From an uncultured Mailhella sp. (lineage in GTDB: Bacteria > Desulfobacterota > Desulfovibrionia > Desulfovibrionales > Desulfovibrionaceae), in NCBI RefSeq assembly GCF_947631555.1, contig NZ_CANRLT010000015.1:1-42076 (forward strand): DNA of 42,076 nucleotides, written 5' to 3'. The translations under genes were made by a program, and so were the position numbers. The notes under the pieces are model-generated. The model saw nothing but the letters and a program-made list of their open reading frames with translations. It had not been told where the DNA came from and searched no databases. Below, in pieces: positions 20,121 to 28,973 of the stretch (position 1 is its first letter; each line of letters opens with the position of its first letter).

Positions 20121-20825
20121 TCAGCCCTGGAGTGCGCCGCGCATAAGCGCCCACTTCTCCCGCAGCCTCTTTTTCGCCTCGGCCGCCTCCCGGCGCCGGC
20201 GGCGCTCTTCGGCTTCAGCGGCAAGGCGGGCCGCCCGTTCACGCTTCGCCTCCTGTTCTGCGGCCTTGCGCCGTGCCGCAGCCTCCTGCTGGATGAGCGC
20301 TTCCCTGCGGCTCAGGATGCAGCCGCACCACTTCTGCCGGTACAGTCCCAGTTCGCGGCACAGGGCGATGCCGTCCCTCCACCACGGCCGGAAGTCCCGA
20401 TAGAGAAAGGCCGCGCCGCAGTGTTCTGCCGCACGTTCCGCCTCGGCGCGGATAGTTTCATGATGCTGATACACGGAATAGAGCAGGCTGGAAGTGAACG
20501 CCTCAAAACCCAGAGCCGTCGCACGTTCTGCCGTGCGCTCCATACGCGGCCGGTAGCAGAGGCGACAGCGCTCCCCTTCCTCAAGCGTCCCGTCAAGCGC
20601 CTTCACCCAGAACGCGGGCACAACGGCTTCCCCCTCCTCCATGAGCGGCACGTTCAGGGCGTCCGCGGCCTGGCGCATGGCCTCAAGCCTCCGCATCCAC
20701 TCGTCCTGCGGATGGATGTTGGGATTGTAAAAAAAGGCCGTGACCTCCCAACCCTCCTCGCGGAGGCGGACGATGGGCATGAGCGAACACGGGCCGCAGC
20801 AGACGTGGAGCAATATCCGGGGCAT
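20121..20825 (-). CDS. queH: Epoxyqueuosine reductase QueH
   Basis: QueH (DUF208) reduces epoxyqueuosine to queuosine in the last step of tRNA modification, using iron-sulfur cofactors, and replaces QueG in many bacteria. The cysteine motifs are present: C-C-G-P-C at residues 9-13, C-R-L-C-Y near 84, and W-C-G-C in the second half. The C-terminal 60 residues are a highly charged Ala/Arg/Glu helix, an addition beyond the catalytic core. I chose ATG 20825 because the family starts shortly before the C-C-x-P-C motif; the frame could also begin at 20864. Neither start has a strong ribosome-binding site. Confidence 0.85.
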   Translation of the reverse strand: MPRILLHVCCGPCSLMPIVRLREEGWEVTAFFYNPNIHPQDEWMRRLEAMRQAADALNVPLMEEGEAVVPAFWVKALDGTLEEGERCRLCYRPRMERTAERATALGFEAFTSSLLYSVYQHHETIRAEAERAAEHCGAAFLYRDFRPWWRDGIALCRELGLYRQKWCGCILSRREALIQQEAAARRKAAEQEAKRERAARLAAEAEERRRRREAAEAKKRLREKWALMRGALQG

Positions 20826-20874
20826 GGCACAGGCGGGCGAAAGGGAACGGAACGCCCCGAACATAGCGCGGAGA

Positions 20875-20915
20875 CGGGAAAAAGAAAAGTGCCGGTCCGC
20901 GCACGGACCGGCACT
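20875..20915 (-). terminator. Rho-independent terminator after the AGCS symporter gene
   Basis: A perfect 12-base-pair stem (20888-20899 with 20904-20915, loop of four) is followed on the minus strand by TTTTCTTTTTC. It lies 22 bases after the symporter stop codon and separates it from queH. Confidence 0.9.
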
Positions 20916-20937
20916 CGCAGAGGCGTTCTTGAAAAAA

Positions 20938-22287
20938 CTAGTTCTTCGTGTTGTATTCCCGAACCATCTTGAACAGGACGGGGCTGAGCAGGAGCAGGCC
21001 GATGAGGTTGGGCACGGCCATAAGCGCGTTCAGCACGTCGGCGATGAGCCAGGCAAGGTCAAGGGAGAGCATGGCGCCCACGGGCACAACGCAGACGAAG
21101 ATGATGCGGAAAGGCTTGAGCGCGCGGTCGCCCAGCAGGTAGATCCAGCAGCGTTCGCTGTACACGCACCAGCCGAGAATGGTGGAGAAGGCGAACATGG
21201 CCAGGCAGATGGCCACCATGGCCGAGCCGATGCCGGGCAGGGAGGCTTCAAAGGCCGCCGAGGTGAGCGGAGCGCCGGAAACGGCGCCCTCAATGTTCCA
21301 GAGACCGGAGCACAGAATGGTCAGGCCGGTCATGGTGCAGATGATGATGGTGTCGATGAACGGGCCAAGCATACCCACATAGCCCATGGCCACGGCGTCG
21401 TCCGTGGTGGCGGTGGCGTGAGCCATGGCCGCGGAGCCGAGACCGGCTTCGTTGGAGAAGATGCCGCGGGCAACGCCCATGCGCAGGGCCTGCATGACCG
21501 TGGCTCCGGCAAAACCGCCGAGGGCGGCCGTACCCGTGAAGGCATCGTGGATGATGAGGGCAAACACGCCGGGAACCTTGTCAAGGTTCATGCCGATGAC
21601 CACCACCGCGCACAGAACGTACACCACGGACATGAAGGGAACCAGCTTGCCCGACACCGCGCCGATGCGCGAAACGCCGCCCAGCACCACGATGGCAAGC
21701 AGGACGAAGACCGCGACGGCCGTCACTTCCACCGGAATGCCGAAGGAGGCGTGCATCGAGTCAGCAATGGAATGGGCCTGCGTCATGTTGCCGATGCCGA
21801 ATCCGCACAGACCGCCGAAAATGGCAAACAGCGAACCAAGCCAGGCCCAGCGGGGGCCGAGGCCGTTCTTGATGTAGTACATGGGGCCGCCCACCACATG
21901 CCCGGCGGGGGTGACTTCACGATATTTCTGGGCAAGGACGGTTTCCGCGAACTTGGTGGCCATGCCGACCATGGCGGTGCACCACATCCAGAACAGCGCG
22001 CCCGGGCCGCCCGTAAAGATGGCCGTGGCAACGCCGGCGATGTTCCCCGTGCCGACCGTGGCCGCGAGTGCCGTCATGAGTGCCTGGAAGGGCGAAAGCT
22101 CGCCGTGAACCTCATCGTTCTTCGTGCGGCCGTGCCAGGTCAGCCGCATACCTTCCCCGAGTTTAAGCCAGGGAACAAAGCGCAGGCCGACCGTCAGATA
22201 AAGGCCCGTGCCCAGGATGAGGGCCATCATGATCGGACCCCAGACGATGTCGTCCAGTACCGTAATAACCTGAGTGATAAACTCCAT
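20938..22287 (-). CDS. Amino acid (alanine or glycine):sodium symporter, AGCS family
   Basis: An inner-membrane transporter that imports a small neutral amino acid with sodium. The 449 residues show about ten hydrophobic segments and the family signature T-V-G-T-G-N-I-A-G-V-A with G-G-P-G-A-L-F-W-M-W near residues 80-105, and G-G-P-M-Y-Y-I near 138. The start has GAGGAG eight bases upstream. It is a single-gene unit closed by its own terminator. The substrate, alanine, glycine or another amino acid, cannot be told from the sequence. Confidence 0.93.
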   Translation of the reverse strand: MEFITQVITVLDDIVWGPIMMALILGTGLYLTVGLRFVPWLKLGEGMRLTWHGRTKNDEVHGELSPFQALMTALAATVGTGNIAGVATAIFTGGPGALFWMWCTAMVGMATKFAETVLAQKYREVTPAGHVVGGPMYYIKNGLGPRWAWLGSLFAIFGGLCGFGIGNMTQAHSIADSMHASFGIPVEVTAVAVFVLLAIVVLGGVSRIGAVSGKLVPFMSVVYVLCAVVVIGMNLDKVPGVFALIIHDAFTGTAALGGFAGATVMQALRMGVARGIFSNEAGLGSAAMAHATATTDDAVAMGYVGMLGPFIDTIIICTMTGLTILCSGLWNIEGAVSGAPLTSAAFEASLPGIGSAMVAICLAMFAFSTILGWCVYSERCWIYLLGDRALKPFRIIFVCVVPVGAMLSLDLAWLIADVLNALMAVPNLIGLLLLSPVLFKMVREYNTKN

Positions 22288-22508
22288 AAAATTGACTCCT
22301 CAACAATTTTCTCAGCAGGGGGGACTTTACATTTATGAAAACAAAAAAGCAAGCGACATGCTGATTTTTTTCAAATTTTTGTCCGCTCGGGCCTTGCCGG
22401 GCCGTTCTTTTTGCCAAAAATGAAAAAACCTGCCGTCTTTTGTGCCGTGCCGGGAACAGATATGCCCGGCGCGGAACCGGGCACGTCCGAGGGCAGAAAG
22501 GGGGAGGT

Positions 22509-23528
22509 TCAGTCGTCGAAGAAGATGGGCGGAATGTCCGCCAGTGTGGCCACCATCACCGCCTTGATGGTGTGCATACGGTTTTCGGCCTCATCGAAAA
22601 CGATGGAGTTGGGCGACTCGAAGACTTCTTCGGTCACTTCCAGGCCGTCCAGTCCGAATTTCTGGTAAATGGACTCACCCACGGCGGTTTCCCGGTTGTG
22701 GTAGGAAGGCAGGCAGTGCATGAACTTGCAGCCGGGGTTGCCGGTGAACTCCATGCTGCGGGCGTTCACCTGGTAGGGCAGGAGCTGGTCGATGCGCTCC
22801 TTCCAGACTTCCTCGGGTTCGCCCATGGACACCCACACGTCGGTATAGACGAAATCGCAGCCCTTCAGTCCCTCGGCCACGTTGTCGGTACGCACAATTT
22901 CCGCGCCCGTCCCGCGGGCCACGGCAAGGCACTGTTCGTAGACGCCGCCGCTGGTCTGAAGAGCGCGCGGAGCCACGGAACGGAACTTCATGCCCATCTT
23001 CGCCGCGCCCATCATCAGGGAATTGCCCATGTTGTAGCGGGCGTCCCCGATGTAGGCGAAGGTGACTTCGTTCAGGGGCTTGCCGGCATGTTCCCGCATG
23101 GTGAGAAAGTCCGCGAGCACCTGCGTGGGATGCGCCTCGTTGGTAAGCCCGTTCCACACGGGAACATCGGAAAACGCGGCAAGCTGCTCCACGATGTGCT
23201 GGCCGAAGCCGCGGTATTCGATGCCGTCGAACATGCGGGCGAGCACGCGGGCGGTGTCGGCCATGGACTCTTTCCTGCCGATCTGCGAGCCTTCGCTCAG
23301 GTAGGTGCAGTGCGCGCCCTGGTCGTGGATGGCCGTCTCAAAGGCGCAGCGGGTGCGGGTGGACGTTTTTTCAAAGATCAGGGCGATGTTCTTGTTTTCC
23401 AGGAAACGCTGCTCCCGGCCCTCCCTGCGCGCCTGCTTGAGGCGGGCGGCCAGGCGGAGCAGATAGTCAAGCTCATCCGGCTGAAAATCGGCAATCTTGA
23501 GAAAATCCCTGTTCTTGAACTTTTGCAT
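22509..23528 (-). CDS. argF: Ornithine carbamoyltransferase
   Basis: The enzyme makes citrulline from ornithine and carbamoyl phosphate in arginine biosynthesis (or runs in reverse in the deiminase pathway). Key motifs are seen: carbamoyl phosphate loop S-T-R-T-R at 56-60, H-P-T-Q at 133-136, the ornithine loop H-C-L-P near residue 275, and the S-M-G-E block before it. At 339 residues it is the longer ArgF/ArgI/ArcB size. It is 25 bases downstream of an ArgA-like acetyltransferase gene, which favours a biosynthetic role. No arginine deiminase or carbamate kinase gene is near. Confidence 0.93.
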   Translation of the reverse strand: MQKFKNRDFLKIADFQPDELDYLLRLAARLKQARREGREQRFLENKNIALIFEKTSTRTRCAFETAIHDQGAHCTYLSEGSQIGRKESMADTARVLARMFDGIEYRGFGQHIVEQLAAFSDVPVWNGLTNEAHPTQVLADFLTMREHAGKPLNEVTFAYIGDARYNMGNSLMMGAAKMGMKFRSVAPRALQTSGGVYEQCLAVARGTGAEIVRTDNVAEGLKGCDFVYTDVWVSMGEPEEVWKERIDQLLPYQVNARSMEFTGNPGCKFMHCLPSYHNRETAVGESIYQKFGLDGLEVTEEVFESPNSIVFDEAENRMHTIKAVMVATLADIPPIFFDD

Positions 23529-23553
23529 GAAAAGCCTCCTGCAGAGGGGGGGA

Positions 23554-24120
23554 TCAGAAGTGCAGCATCATGCCGACTTCGTCGCATTTGTAGAATTTGG
23601 GGCACTTGCTGCATTCCGCCCAGACCACGGGGGAAAGCGTATCCCGCGCCACGGCGGCAAAGCCCAGCGAGGCGAAGAACTCAGGCGCCAGCGTGAAGGT
23701 GAACACCCGGCCCGCTCCCAGCCTCCGCGCGTCTTCGATGAGATCGAGGACAACGCGGCGGCCGAAGCCCCTGCGCTGAAGCGCCGGATGGACGGCCACG
23801 GAACGCACCTCGGCCAGATCCTCCCACAGCACATGCAGTCCGCCGCAGGCCAGAACCAGCTCCCGGCCGCCGCTCTCCGCCGTGATGACGCGGTAGTCCT
23901 GGATGTTCTGGTACAGGTAAAGCGGGCCGCGGGCGAGCATGATGCGCGCCGAGGCGAACTCGTTGATGAGATTGGACATGCCGTCCACATCCTGAATGCG
24001 GGCCTTGCGGGTGACAAGTTTCGCCGGCACCGTCACGCCGCTCAGGTCGGGAAGTATGGATTTTTCCCCGGCGCCGGTAGCCTGCGGGAAAGAAGCGCGA
24101 GGAGGCATGATGTTCCCCAT
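23554..24120 (-). CDS. GNAT N-acetyltransferase, short ArgA-like (N-acetylglutamate synthase candidate)
   Basis: A GNAT-fold protein with motif A as V-R-S-V-A-V-H-P followed by Q-R-R-G-F-G, the acetyl-CoA loop. The C-terminus holds a C-x2-C-x5-C cluster ([10 protein letters not shown]), as in the short ArgA-type acetyltransferases of Deltaproteobacteria. Being upstream of argF in the same operon, it probably catalyses the first step of arginine synthesis. I chose ATG 24120 with GGAG upstream; ATG 24108 is an alternative. The open frame extends to 24291, but its extra residues look like untranslated leader and would include the likely promoter. About 188 residues. Confidence 0.8.
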   Translation of the reverse strand: MGNIMPPRASFPQATGAGEKSILPDLSGVTVPAKLVTRKARIQDVDGMSNLINEFASARIMLARGPLYLYQNIQDYRVITAESGGRELVLACGGLHVLWEDLAEVRSVAVHPALQRRGFGRRVVLDLIEDARRLGAGRVFTFTLAPEFFASLGFAAVARDTLSPVVWAECSKCPKFYKCDEVGMMLHF

Positions 24121-24262
24121 GTTTTCCGATTCTCCAGAAACGCCGGGCCATACGCCGGCAAGACGCCGGGCACAGGCCGGAAGCGCCCGTACACCGCCTC
24201 CTGCGGGAAGCAGGACGGGACAAAGCCCGGACAGAAAGAGGTAAACCGTCAGAAAAAAGTGC

Positions 24263-24291
24263 AATTTAGCGCGTCCAGGATAGCTTGGCAA
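24263..24291 (-). promoter_or_regulatory. Candidate promoter of the acetyltransferase-argF operon
   Basis: On the minus strand TTGCCA (24286-24291) and TAAATT (24263-24268) are separated by 17 bases, five and four matches to the sigma-70 boxes. It implies a leader of about 135 bases before the chosen start. I saw no ARG-box-like operator that I could defend. Confidence 0.45.
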
Positions 24292-24337
24292 GGCTTGTAC
24301 TCCCCGTTTTTAAAAATTTTTCCCCGAAACAAAAAAA

Positions 24338-24366
24338 TTGCCGCTCCCAGGTTCTTCTGCTATGCT
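24338..24366 (+). promoter_or_regulatory. Candidate promoter of gap
   Basis: TTGCCG (24338-24343) and TATGCT (24361-24366) are separated by 17 bases, four of six matches each. It points toward gap and is back-to-back with the argF operon promoter in the 387-base divergent region 24121-24507, which otherwise holds no gene. Confidence 0.5.
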
Positions 24367-24507
24367 CGCCTTTGTTTGCGAAATCTTGTCACAAAACACG
24401 GTCCGCGGCATACCCCCCCTGACGGAAGAGGCTGTTCCGTCCACACCCTGCGGGGAACCGCGCCGCCCATCAGAAAAGCCCGTCATCCGGGCTAAAGGAA
24501 AGGAATC

Positions 24508-25554
24508 ATGGAAAAAGTCAGGATTGCCATCAACGGCTTCGGACGCATCGGCCGTCAGGTTTTCCGCACTGCCTGCGACAACTATCGCGATAACGTCGAG
24601 ATTGTGGCCATCAACGACCTCATGGACGCCCGCACCAACTTCCACCTGCTCAAGTACGACAGCTCCTACGGCCAGGCTTCCTTCGATGTGGAACCCTCCG
24701 ACGAGAAGGCCTCTGTGGGCGGCGTGGAATATACGCCCGTCAAGGCCGGCGGCTGGAACGTGGCCTGCCTCGCCGAACGCGACCCCAATAAGCTGCCCTG
24801 GAAGGAACTCGGCGTGGACATCGTGGTGGAATCCACCGGCATCTTCCGCAGCGCCCAGCAGGCCGCCGTACACATGGAACGCGGCGCCCGCAAGGTCGTC
24901 ATCACCGCTCCCGCCAAGCAGCCCGACCTCACCGTGGTCATGGGCGTGAACCAGGAAATGTACGACCCGGCAAAGCATCACATCCTGTCCAACGCTTCCT
25001 GCACGACCAACTGCCTCGCCCCCGTGGTCAAGGTGCTGGATCAGGAATTCGGCATCAGCCTGGGCAACATGGTCACGGTGCACTCCTACACCAACGACCA
25101 GCGCATCCTCGACCTGCCGCACAAGGATCTGCGCCGCGCCCGCGCCGCCGGTCTGAACATCATCCCCACGAGCACCGGCGCGGCCAAGGCCGTGGCTGAA
25201 GTCATCCCCTCCCTGAAGGGCCTGTTCACCGGCTACGCCCTGCGCGTGCCCACGCCCACGGTGTCCATCGTGGACTTCTCCGCCCTCCTGAAAAAGTCCA
25301 CCGACGCCGAAACCCTGATCGCCGCTCTCCGCGAAGCCTCCCAAACCAGCCTGAAGGGCATACTCGGCGTGAACGATCTGCCGCTGGTCTCCATGGACTT
25401 CAAGGGTGACAGCCGTTCCTCCATCGTGGAATCCGAATACTGCACCGTCCAGAACGGCACCTTCGCCAAGGTGGTGAGCTGGTACGACAACGAATGGGGC
25501 TACTCCAACCGCGTTGTCGACCTCATCTGCTACATGCAGAGCAAGGGCCTGTAG
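24508..25554 (+). CDS. gap: Glyceraldehyde-3-phosphate dehydrogenase, NAD type
   Basis: The enzyme oxidises glyceraldehyde 3-phosphate to 1,3-bisphosphoglycerate in glycolysis. The nucleotide-binding start I-N-G-F-G-R-I-G-R is at residues 8-16, Asp37 points to NAD, the catalytic Cys165 is in S-N-A-S-C-T-T-N-C and the partner His192 in V-H-S-Y-T. The C-terminal [11 protein letters not shown] is intact. At 348 residues it is slightly longer than the usual 330-340. The start has a purine-rich AAGGAAAGGA upstream. It is a single-gene unit with its own terminator. Confidence 0.97.
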   Translation: MEKVRIAINGFGRIGRQVFRTACDNYRDNVEIVAINDLMDARTNFHLLKYDSSYGQASFDVEPSDEKASVGGVEYTPVKAGGWNVACLAERDPNKLPWKELGVDIVVESTGIFRSAQQAAVHMERGARKVVITAPAKQPDLTVVMGVNQEMYDPAKHHILSNASCTTNCLAPVVKVLDQEFGISLGNMVTVHSYTNDQRILDLPHKDLRRARAAGLNIIPTSTGAAKAVAEVIPSLKGLFTGYALRVPTPTVSIVDFSALLKKSTDAETLIAALREASQTSLKGILGVNDLPLVSMDFKGDSRSSIVESEYCTVQNGTFAKVVSWYDNEWGYSNRVVDLICYMQSKGL

Positions 25555-25619
25555 TCCCTCGGAACGCTTGCGGGGGAACGGAGGACTTTCTCCCCGTTCC
25601 CGTTACGCTGTGTGCGTGT

Positions 25620-25652
25620 GTGTCCCTCCCCATCGGAGGGACACTTTTTTTC
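25620..25652 (+). terminator. Rho-independent terminator after gap
   Basis: A perfect ten-base-pair stem (25620-25629 with 25635-25644, loop of five) is followed by a run of eight T and further T/C-rich sequence, 65 bases after the gap stop codon. Confidence 0.93.
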
Positions 25653-25681
25653 TCTCTTCTTTTTTCTTCTCTCTCTCTTTT

Positions 25682-25731
25682 TTTGGTTTAACTTGGTTTG
25701 GTTTAACTTGGATTGGTTTGGATTGGTTTAG
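25682..25731. repeat. Short tandem repeats, 15-bp twice and 10-bp twice
   Basis: A 15-base unit (TTTGGTTTAACTTGG) occurs twice head to tail at 25682-25696 and 25697-25711, followed by two copies of a 10-base unit (ATTGGTTTGG, then ATTGGTTTAG) at 25712-25731. It follows a long T/C-rich tract after the gap terminator. The sequence has no coding character. Confidence 0.85.
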
Positions 25732-25778
25732 GTTTTCGCATAACCCGCCGGTTTTCGGAAACTACCTGGGTTTCCATC

Positions 25779-25833
25779 AAAACCCATCGGTTTTTCGAAA
25801 ACCCGTGGTTTTTCTGAAACCCGTCCGTTTCAC
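25779..25833. repeat. Degenerate 19-bp tandem repeat
   Basis: Two 19-base units (25779-25797 and 25798-25816) of the form AAAACCC-N-GG-TTTTTCG are followed by a third, more diverged copy from 25817. Nearby 25744-25775 has related GGTTTTCGGAAAC and GGGTTTCC stretches, so the array may be longer and more decayed. The units are partly self-complementary (AAACC and GGTTT). Confidence 0.7.
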
Positions 25834-26148
25834 ATCACCCATGCACCGGAGCGCACTCCCCGGCTTCTGCCGCAAATTTTTCAGCACTCTCCGCTGTGCC
25901 GCGCTTGTGAATGCGCTTAAAACGACATTCCGGCAAGGCCGCATCGAGCGAACCCTGCCGGAATGGTGTTGGAAAAACGCACTCAACCACGCCCCGGAGG
26001 CATGAAAAGCATGAGAGAACAGCGAGATGCTGAAACGTACCTGGAAACGGTGAAAAAACAAACGCGGCACGGCGGCCTGAAAAACCGGCGCTTCCCCTTC
26101 CGGCAGACTCCTGCCGGGCCGGGCGCTGTTTCGCCCTGCCGTGCGGTG
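25834..26148. other. Intergenic region between gap and the ACT-domain gene
   Basis: Beyond the repeats there is no recognisable gene. Open frames on both strands have no family resemblance. A 7-base-pair CCGGCAG/CTGCCGG hairpin near 26098-26115 is downstream of the minus-strand ACT gene but lacks a T-run, so it is at most a weak terminator. Confidence 0.5.
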
Positions 26149-26580
26149 TCAGTCGCCGAGTTCCTCCGGTCCGAGGACACGCACGCCCTGTTCCCGCAGG
26201 ACGGCGATGGCGTCCTTGTTGCGGTCGAAACGGAAAATGAGCGTCGCCTTGGACGACTCGCGCTGGGTGTAGGCGTACAGGTATTCCACGTTGATGCCGT
26301 GCTCCGAGAGCAATGCCAGAATGCCGCCCAGTCCGCCCGGCCGGTCCGAGACCTCCACGGCCACCACCGGCGTGGTTCCCACGGTGAAGCCCGCATCCTG
26401 CAGGGCTTCGCGGGCTTTGGCAATGTCGTCCGCCACGAGCCGCAGCACGCCGAAATCCGTTGTGTCCGAAAGCGACAGCGCACGGATGTTCACCCCGGCC
26501 TCATAGAGAATCCGCGTCACGTCTCCAAGCTGGCCGGCCCTGTTCTCCACGAACACGGAAATCTGTTCAACGGTGGTCAT
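26149..26580 (-). CDS. Tandem ACT-domain protein
   Basis: Two ACT regulatory domains fill the 143 residues (about 5-66 and 70-140). Each has the pattern of a strand, then a Gly-rich turn and helix: N-R-A-G-Q-L-G-D-V-T and D-R-P-G-G-L-G-G-I-L. ACT domains bind small ligands, often amino acids; such stand-alone tandem ACT proteins are common in Deltaproteobacteria and Clostridia next to phenylacetate-CoA ligase genes, but none is present here. It is 208 bases downstream of the tatA start and may be cotranscribed with it. The ligand is unknown. Confidence 0.85.
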   Translation of the reverse strand: MTTVEQISVFVENRAGQLGDVTRILYEAGVNIRALSLSDTTDFGVLRLVADDIAKAREALQDAGFTVGTTPVVAVEVSDRPGGLGGILALLSEHGINVEYLYAYTQRESSKATLIFRFDRNKDAIAVLREQGVRVLGPEELGD

Positions 26581-26594
26581 GGCTCACCCCGCTT

Positions 26595-26789
26595 TCAGGC
26601 GTCTTTGCTGCCGGACTCGCCGCCGCTCTTTTTGGTAACATCAATTTCGTCAGGTTCCGAGGCGGCCTTTCGGAAATCACGGATGGCCCGGCCAAGCCCC
26701 CTGCCGATCTCAGGCAGGCGCTTCGCACCGAAAATCACGACAATGAGGAGAAAAATAATCAAAAGTTCATGCGTGCCGATACCAAACAT
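26595..26789 (-). CDS. tatA: Sec-independent protein translocase subunit TatA
   Basis: TatA forms the size-adaptable pore of the twin-arginine export system. The 64-residue product has a single N-terminal membrane helix ([11 protein letters not shown]) followed by [14 protein letters not shown] and an amphipathic helix, then a charged tail. I chose ATG 26789 (M-F-G-I-G) with GGAGG five bases upstream; the frame extends to 26810. TatB and TatC are not in this window. It could also be called TatA/E. Confidence 0.92.
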   Translation of the reverse strand: MFGIGTHELLIIFLLIVVIFGAKRLPEIGRGLGRAIRDFRKAASEPDEIDVTKKSGGESGSKDA

Positions 26790-27020
26790 AGCAGCCTCCG
26801 AAGCTCTCAATTTCGTTTCCGTTTATACGGGAGAGCCGCGGCAATGGCAAGCCCCGAACCTGCGGGAAAACGCGGCGGCAGGGCAGACGGCGGCGCATCT
26901 TCCCTCTTCCCCTCCCCCCCTCTTCGTTTTCCTCCCCCTCCCCTTCCCCCTCTCCCGCGGTTTTGTTTTCCTCTTGCCTCGCGGGCTGTCTCCCCGTATA
27001 CTGGCGGCAAAGGAATCTCC

Positions 27021-27791
27021 ATGCCGACACCGTTCACCCTCGCCCTGCCCCGGCTTCACGCCGGACTGTGCCCGCTCCCTGAAAGCTGCCTCCCTGAAGG
27101 CTGTCTCACGCTCTGGCCCGGTCTGCCTTCTCCGCCGAAGCGAAGCTGGCGGCCCAGGTACCCGTGGGACAGCGGCCAGGCCGCGGCCTGTCTCGAAGAC
27201 TTTCGCCGCGCCAGCCGCGACGGGTTCAGCGGCACTCCCGTGCTGACCCTGGGCGCGGAACCCGCTCCTCCCGGACTCAGCCGGGCGGAACGCGACGCTC
27301 TGCGGGAAATGCTCGGCGCACCGGCGGAAGACGCTTCGCTCCCGCCCCGTCTCCGCGCCCAGAAGACGCTGCTTCTGACCTGGCTTCAGGAAGAACAGGC
27401 GCTGGAACTCACGGCGCTGGAACAGCGCGTCCGGGAGCGGCGGCGCAGCCTGACCGCGCTCCTTTCCGGAGAGGCGCGGAAAGAAGCCCCCGTGCCCCTG
27501 CCCGCCGGCCATCCCCTGCCCGACTGGACCGTCCCGCTCGCCGCGGCTCTGACCTTCCTGCCGGACATGCCCGCCCCCACCGCCTTCTTCGTGAACAGCA
27601 GCGCCATGGCCGCCGCCCTCGCCGTTCTGGGCACGGCGGAAGAGTGCCCGCTTCCCGGATGCGAAGCCCGAGGCCTCTCCGCCCGCAGCCTCGCCCGGCT
27701 CTGCGGACGAAACGCGCTGAAGGCTCTGGAAGACACGCTCACGCCGGAAACCCTCGAACGCCCGCTCACCCTCATCCTGCCCCGTCCCTGA
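27021..27791 (+). CDS. Hypothetical protein, Leu/Ala/Arg-rich
   Basis: I do not recognise this 256-residue protein. The start ATG 27021 has AAGGA eight bases upstream; the open frame reaches back to 26460 only as the shadow of tatA. The GC-rich codon use fits a native gene. It is rich in Pro, Leu, Ala and Arg. A charged stretch near residues 115-150 (E-E-Q-A-L-E-L-T-A-L-E-Q-R-V-R-E-R) is likely helical or coiled-coil, and a hydrophobic segment lies near 175-205. There is no signal peptide. Its stop is seven bases before the HAD gene, so they form an operon. Confidence 0.7.
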   Translation: MPTPFTLALPRLHAGLCPLPESCLPEGCLTLWPGLPSPPKRSWRPRYPWDSGQAAACLEDFRRASRDGFSGTPVLTLGAEPAPPGLSRAERDALREMLGAPAEDASLPPRLRAQKTLLLTWLQEEQALELTALEQRVRERRRSLTALLSGEARKEAPVPLPAGHPLPDWTVPLAAALTFLPDMPAPTAFFVNSSAMAAALAVLGTAEECPLPGCEARGLSARSLARLCGRNALKALEDTLTPETLERPLTLILPRP

Positions 27792-27798
27792 GGCCTCC

Positions 27799-28491
27799 AT
27801 GTCCCATCTTTCCGTATCCGGGCTTTTCCACTGGCTCGAAGATTCGTTTCACGCCGCGCCCAAGGGCATCATCTTTGACTGTGACGGTGTCGTCATCGAT
27901 TCCCGAAAGGCCAATATCGGCTACTACAACGCCCTGCGCGCTCATCTCGGCATCCCGCCGCTCACGCCGGAACAGGAGGACTTCGTGCAGATGGCCACCG
28001 TGCACCAAGCCCTGAACTCCCTCTGCCCCAGCGCCCTTCTGCCCCTCCTGCGCGACGCCGCAAAGCGCATTGACTACGAACGGGACATCCTGCCGAAAAT
28101 CACGCACTACCCGGGTATCCATGCGCTGCTCGACCTGTGCCGGGAGACCGGCATCCGCCTGGGCATGGACACCAACCGCGAGGACGGCATGGACACGATC
28201 CTCGGCAACTGCCGCCTGCGGGGCTACTTCGACCCGATCGTGCTGGCCAGCCATGTGCGCCGCCCCAAACCCTTCCCCGACGGGGCGCTGGCCATCGCCC
28301 GGCAGTGGAACCTGCCCCCCACTGCCCTTCTCTTCCTCGGCGACAGCGTCACGGATCGGGACGCGGCGCAGGCGGCGGGCATCCCCTTCCTGACCTTCCA
28401 GACCGAAGGACTTTCCGAGGCATCCATCGCTGATTTTGACACGCTGCGCCTTGCGCTGGCCCGTTTCCGGGAAGAGAGTACGCGGCCTTAA
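27799..28491 (+). CDS. HAD-superfamily hydrolase
   Basis: A phosphatase-like HAD protein of 230 residues. Motif I is F-D-C-D-G-V-V-I-D-S near residue 25 with nucleophile and acid Asp, the Lys motif is R-R-P-K-P-F-P-D-G, and the last motif is L-F-L-G-D-S-V-T-D-R-D-A-A-Q-A-A-G. The helical cap between motifs I and II makes it subclass I, similar to phosphoglycolate phosphatase or beta-phosphoglucomutase relatives. The substrate cannot be told. It is cotranscribed with the unrecognised upstream gene. Confidence 0.88.
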   Translation: MSHLSVSGLFHWLEDSFHAAPKGIIFDCDGVVIDSRKANIGYYNALRAHLGIPPLTPEQEDFVQMATVHQALNSLCPSALLPLLRDAAKRIDYERDILPKITHYPGIHALLDLCRETGIRLGMDTNREDGMDTILGNCRLRGYFDPIVLASHVRRPKPFPDGALAIARQWNLPPTALLFLGDSVTDRDAAQAAGIPFLTFQTEGLSEASIADFDTLRLALARFREESTRP

Positions 28492-28499
28492 AAATTTCC

Positions 28500-28528
28500 T
28501 TTACAGAAAAAAAGTTTTAGTTTAAAAG
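28500..28528 (+). promoter_or_regulatory. Candidate promoter of dksA
   Basis: TTTACA (28500-28505) and TAAAAG (28523-28528) are 17 bases apart, just after the HAD stop and within an AT-rich patch. It fits a separate transcript for dksA and the NFACT gene. Confidence 0.35.
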
Positions 28529-28573
28529 ACCTTATCTCAAAAGGTATGGCGTCTCGCTGCGCCAGGAGGAACC

Positions 28574-28936
28574 TTGACTCCCCAAGACTTGGAATACTTT
28601 CGCGATCTCCTGAACCACATGCTCGTCGAGGCCCAGCATAACGGCGACTCGACCATTGAGGAGATGACCGACACCCAAACCGCCTTCGCCGACCCTTCCG
28701 ACAGAGCCACTGCGGAATCCGACAGGTCTTTCACTCTGCGCATCCGCGACCGTGAACGCAAACTCATCACCAAGATTCAGGAAGCCCTCAAACGCCTGGA
28801 CGACGGAGAATACGGCATCTGCGAGGAATGCGGCGAAGAGATCAGTCTCGCGCGTCTGAAAGCCCGCCCCGTCACCACTCTTTGCGTGGCCTGCAAAGCC
28901 AAACAGGAAGAAGGCGAGGAGATCCGGGGCAGTTAG
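28574..28936 (+). CDS. dksA: RNA polymerase-binding transcription factor DksA
   Basis: DksA enters the RNA polymerase secondary channel and, with ppGpp, tunes rRNA and amino-acid promoters. The coiled-coil tip shows D40-P-S-D43-R-A45, matching the acidic tip of E. coli DksA. The zinc finger is C-x2-C-x17-C-x2-C near residues 84-106. The gene starts with TTG (28574) preceded by AGGAGGA; an ATG at 28546 is in another frame. At 120 residues it lacks the first N-terminal helix part of the 151-residue E. coli protein, as is usual outside Gammaproteobacteria. Confidence 0.93.
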   Translation: MTPQDLEYFRDLLNHMLVEAQHNGDSTIEEMTDTQTAFADPSDRATAESDRSFTLRIRDRERKLITKIQEALKRLDDGEYGICEECGEEISLARLKARPVTTLCVACKAKQEEGEEIRGS

Positions 28937-28973
28937 CCCGCCCTGAACTCACGCTGTCCCCGCACAGGGCCTT

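Noticed and set aside
20740..22338. 532-residue open frame on the plus strand
   Set aside because: Antisense to the AGCS symporter; His/Gly/Ala-rich repeats typical of a shadow frame.
24310..25344. 344-residue open frame on the minus strand
   Set aside because: Antisense to gap, whose catalytic motifs are complete.
25682..25833. CRISPR array
   Set aside because: Units are 10-19 bases and directly adjoining, without unique spacers, and no cas genes are present.
26823..27800. 325-residue open frame on the minus strand
   Set aside because: Overlaps the unrecognised plus-strand gene, which has a good ribosome-binding site and is followed by the HAD gene at an operon-like distance; the minus frame has no start signal and is Gly/Arg/Gln-rich.
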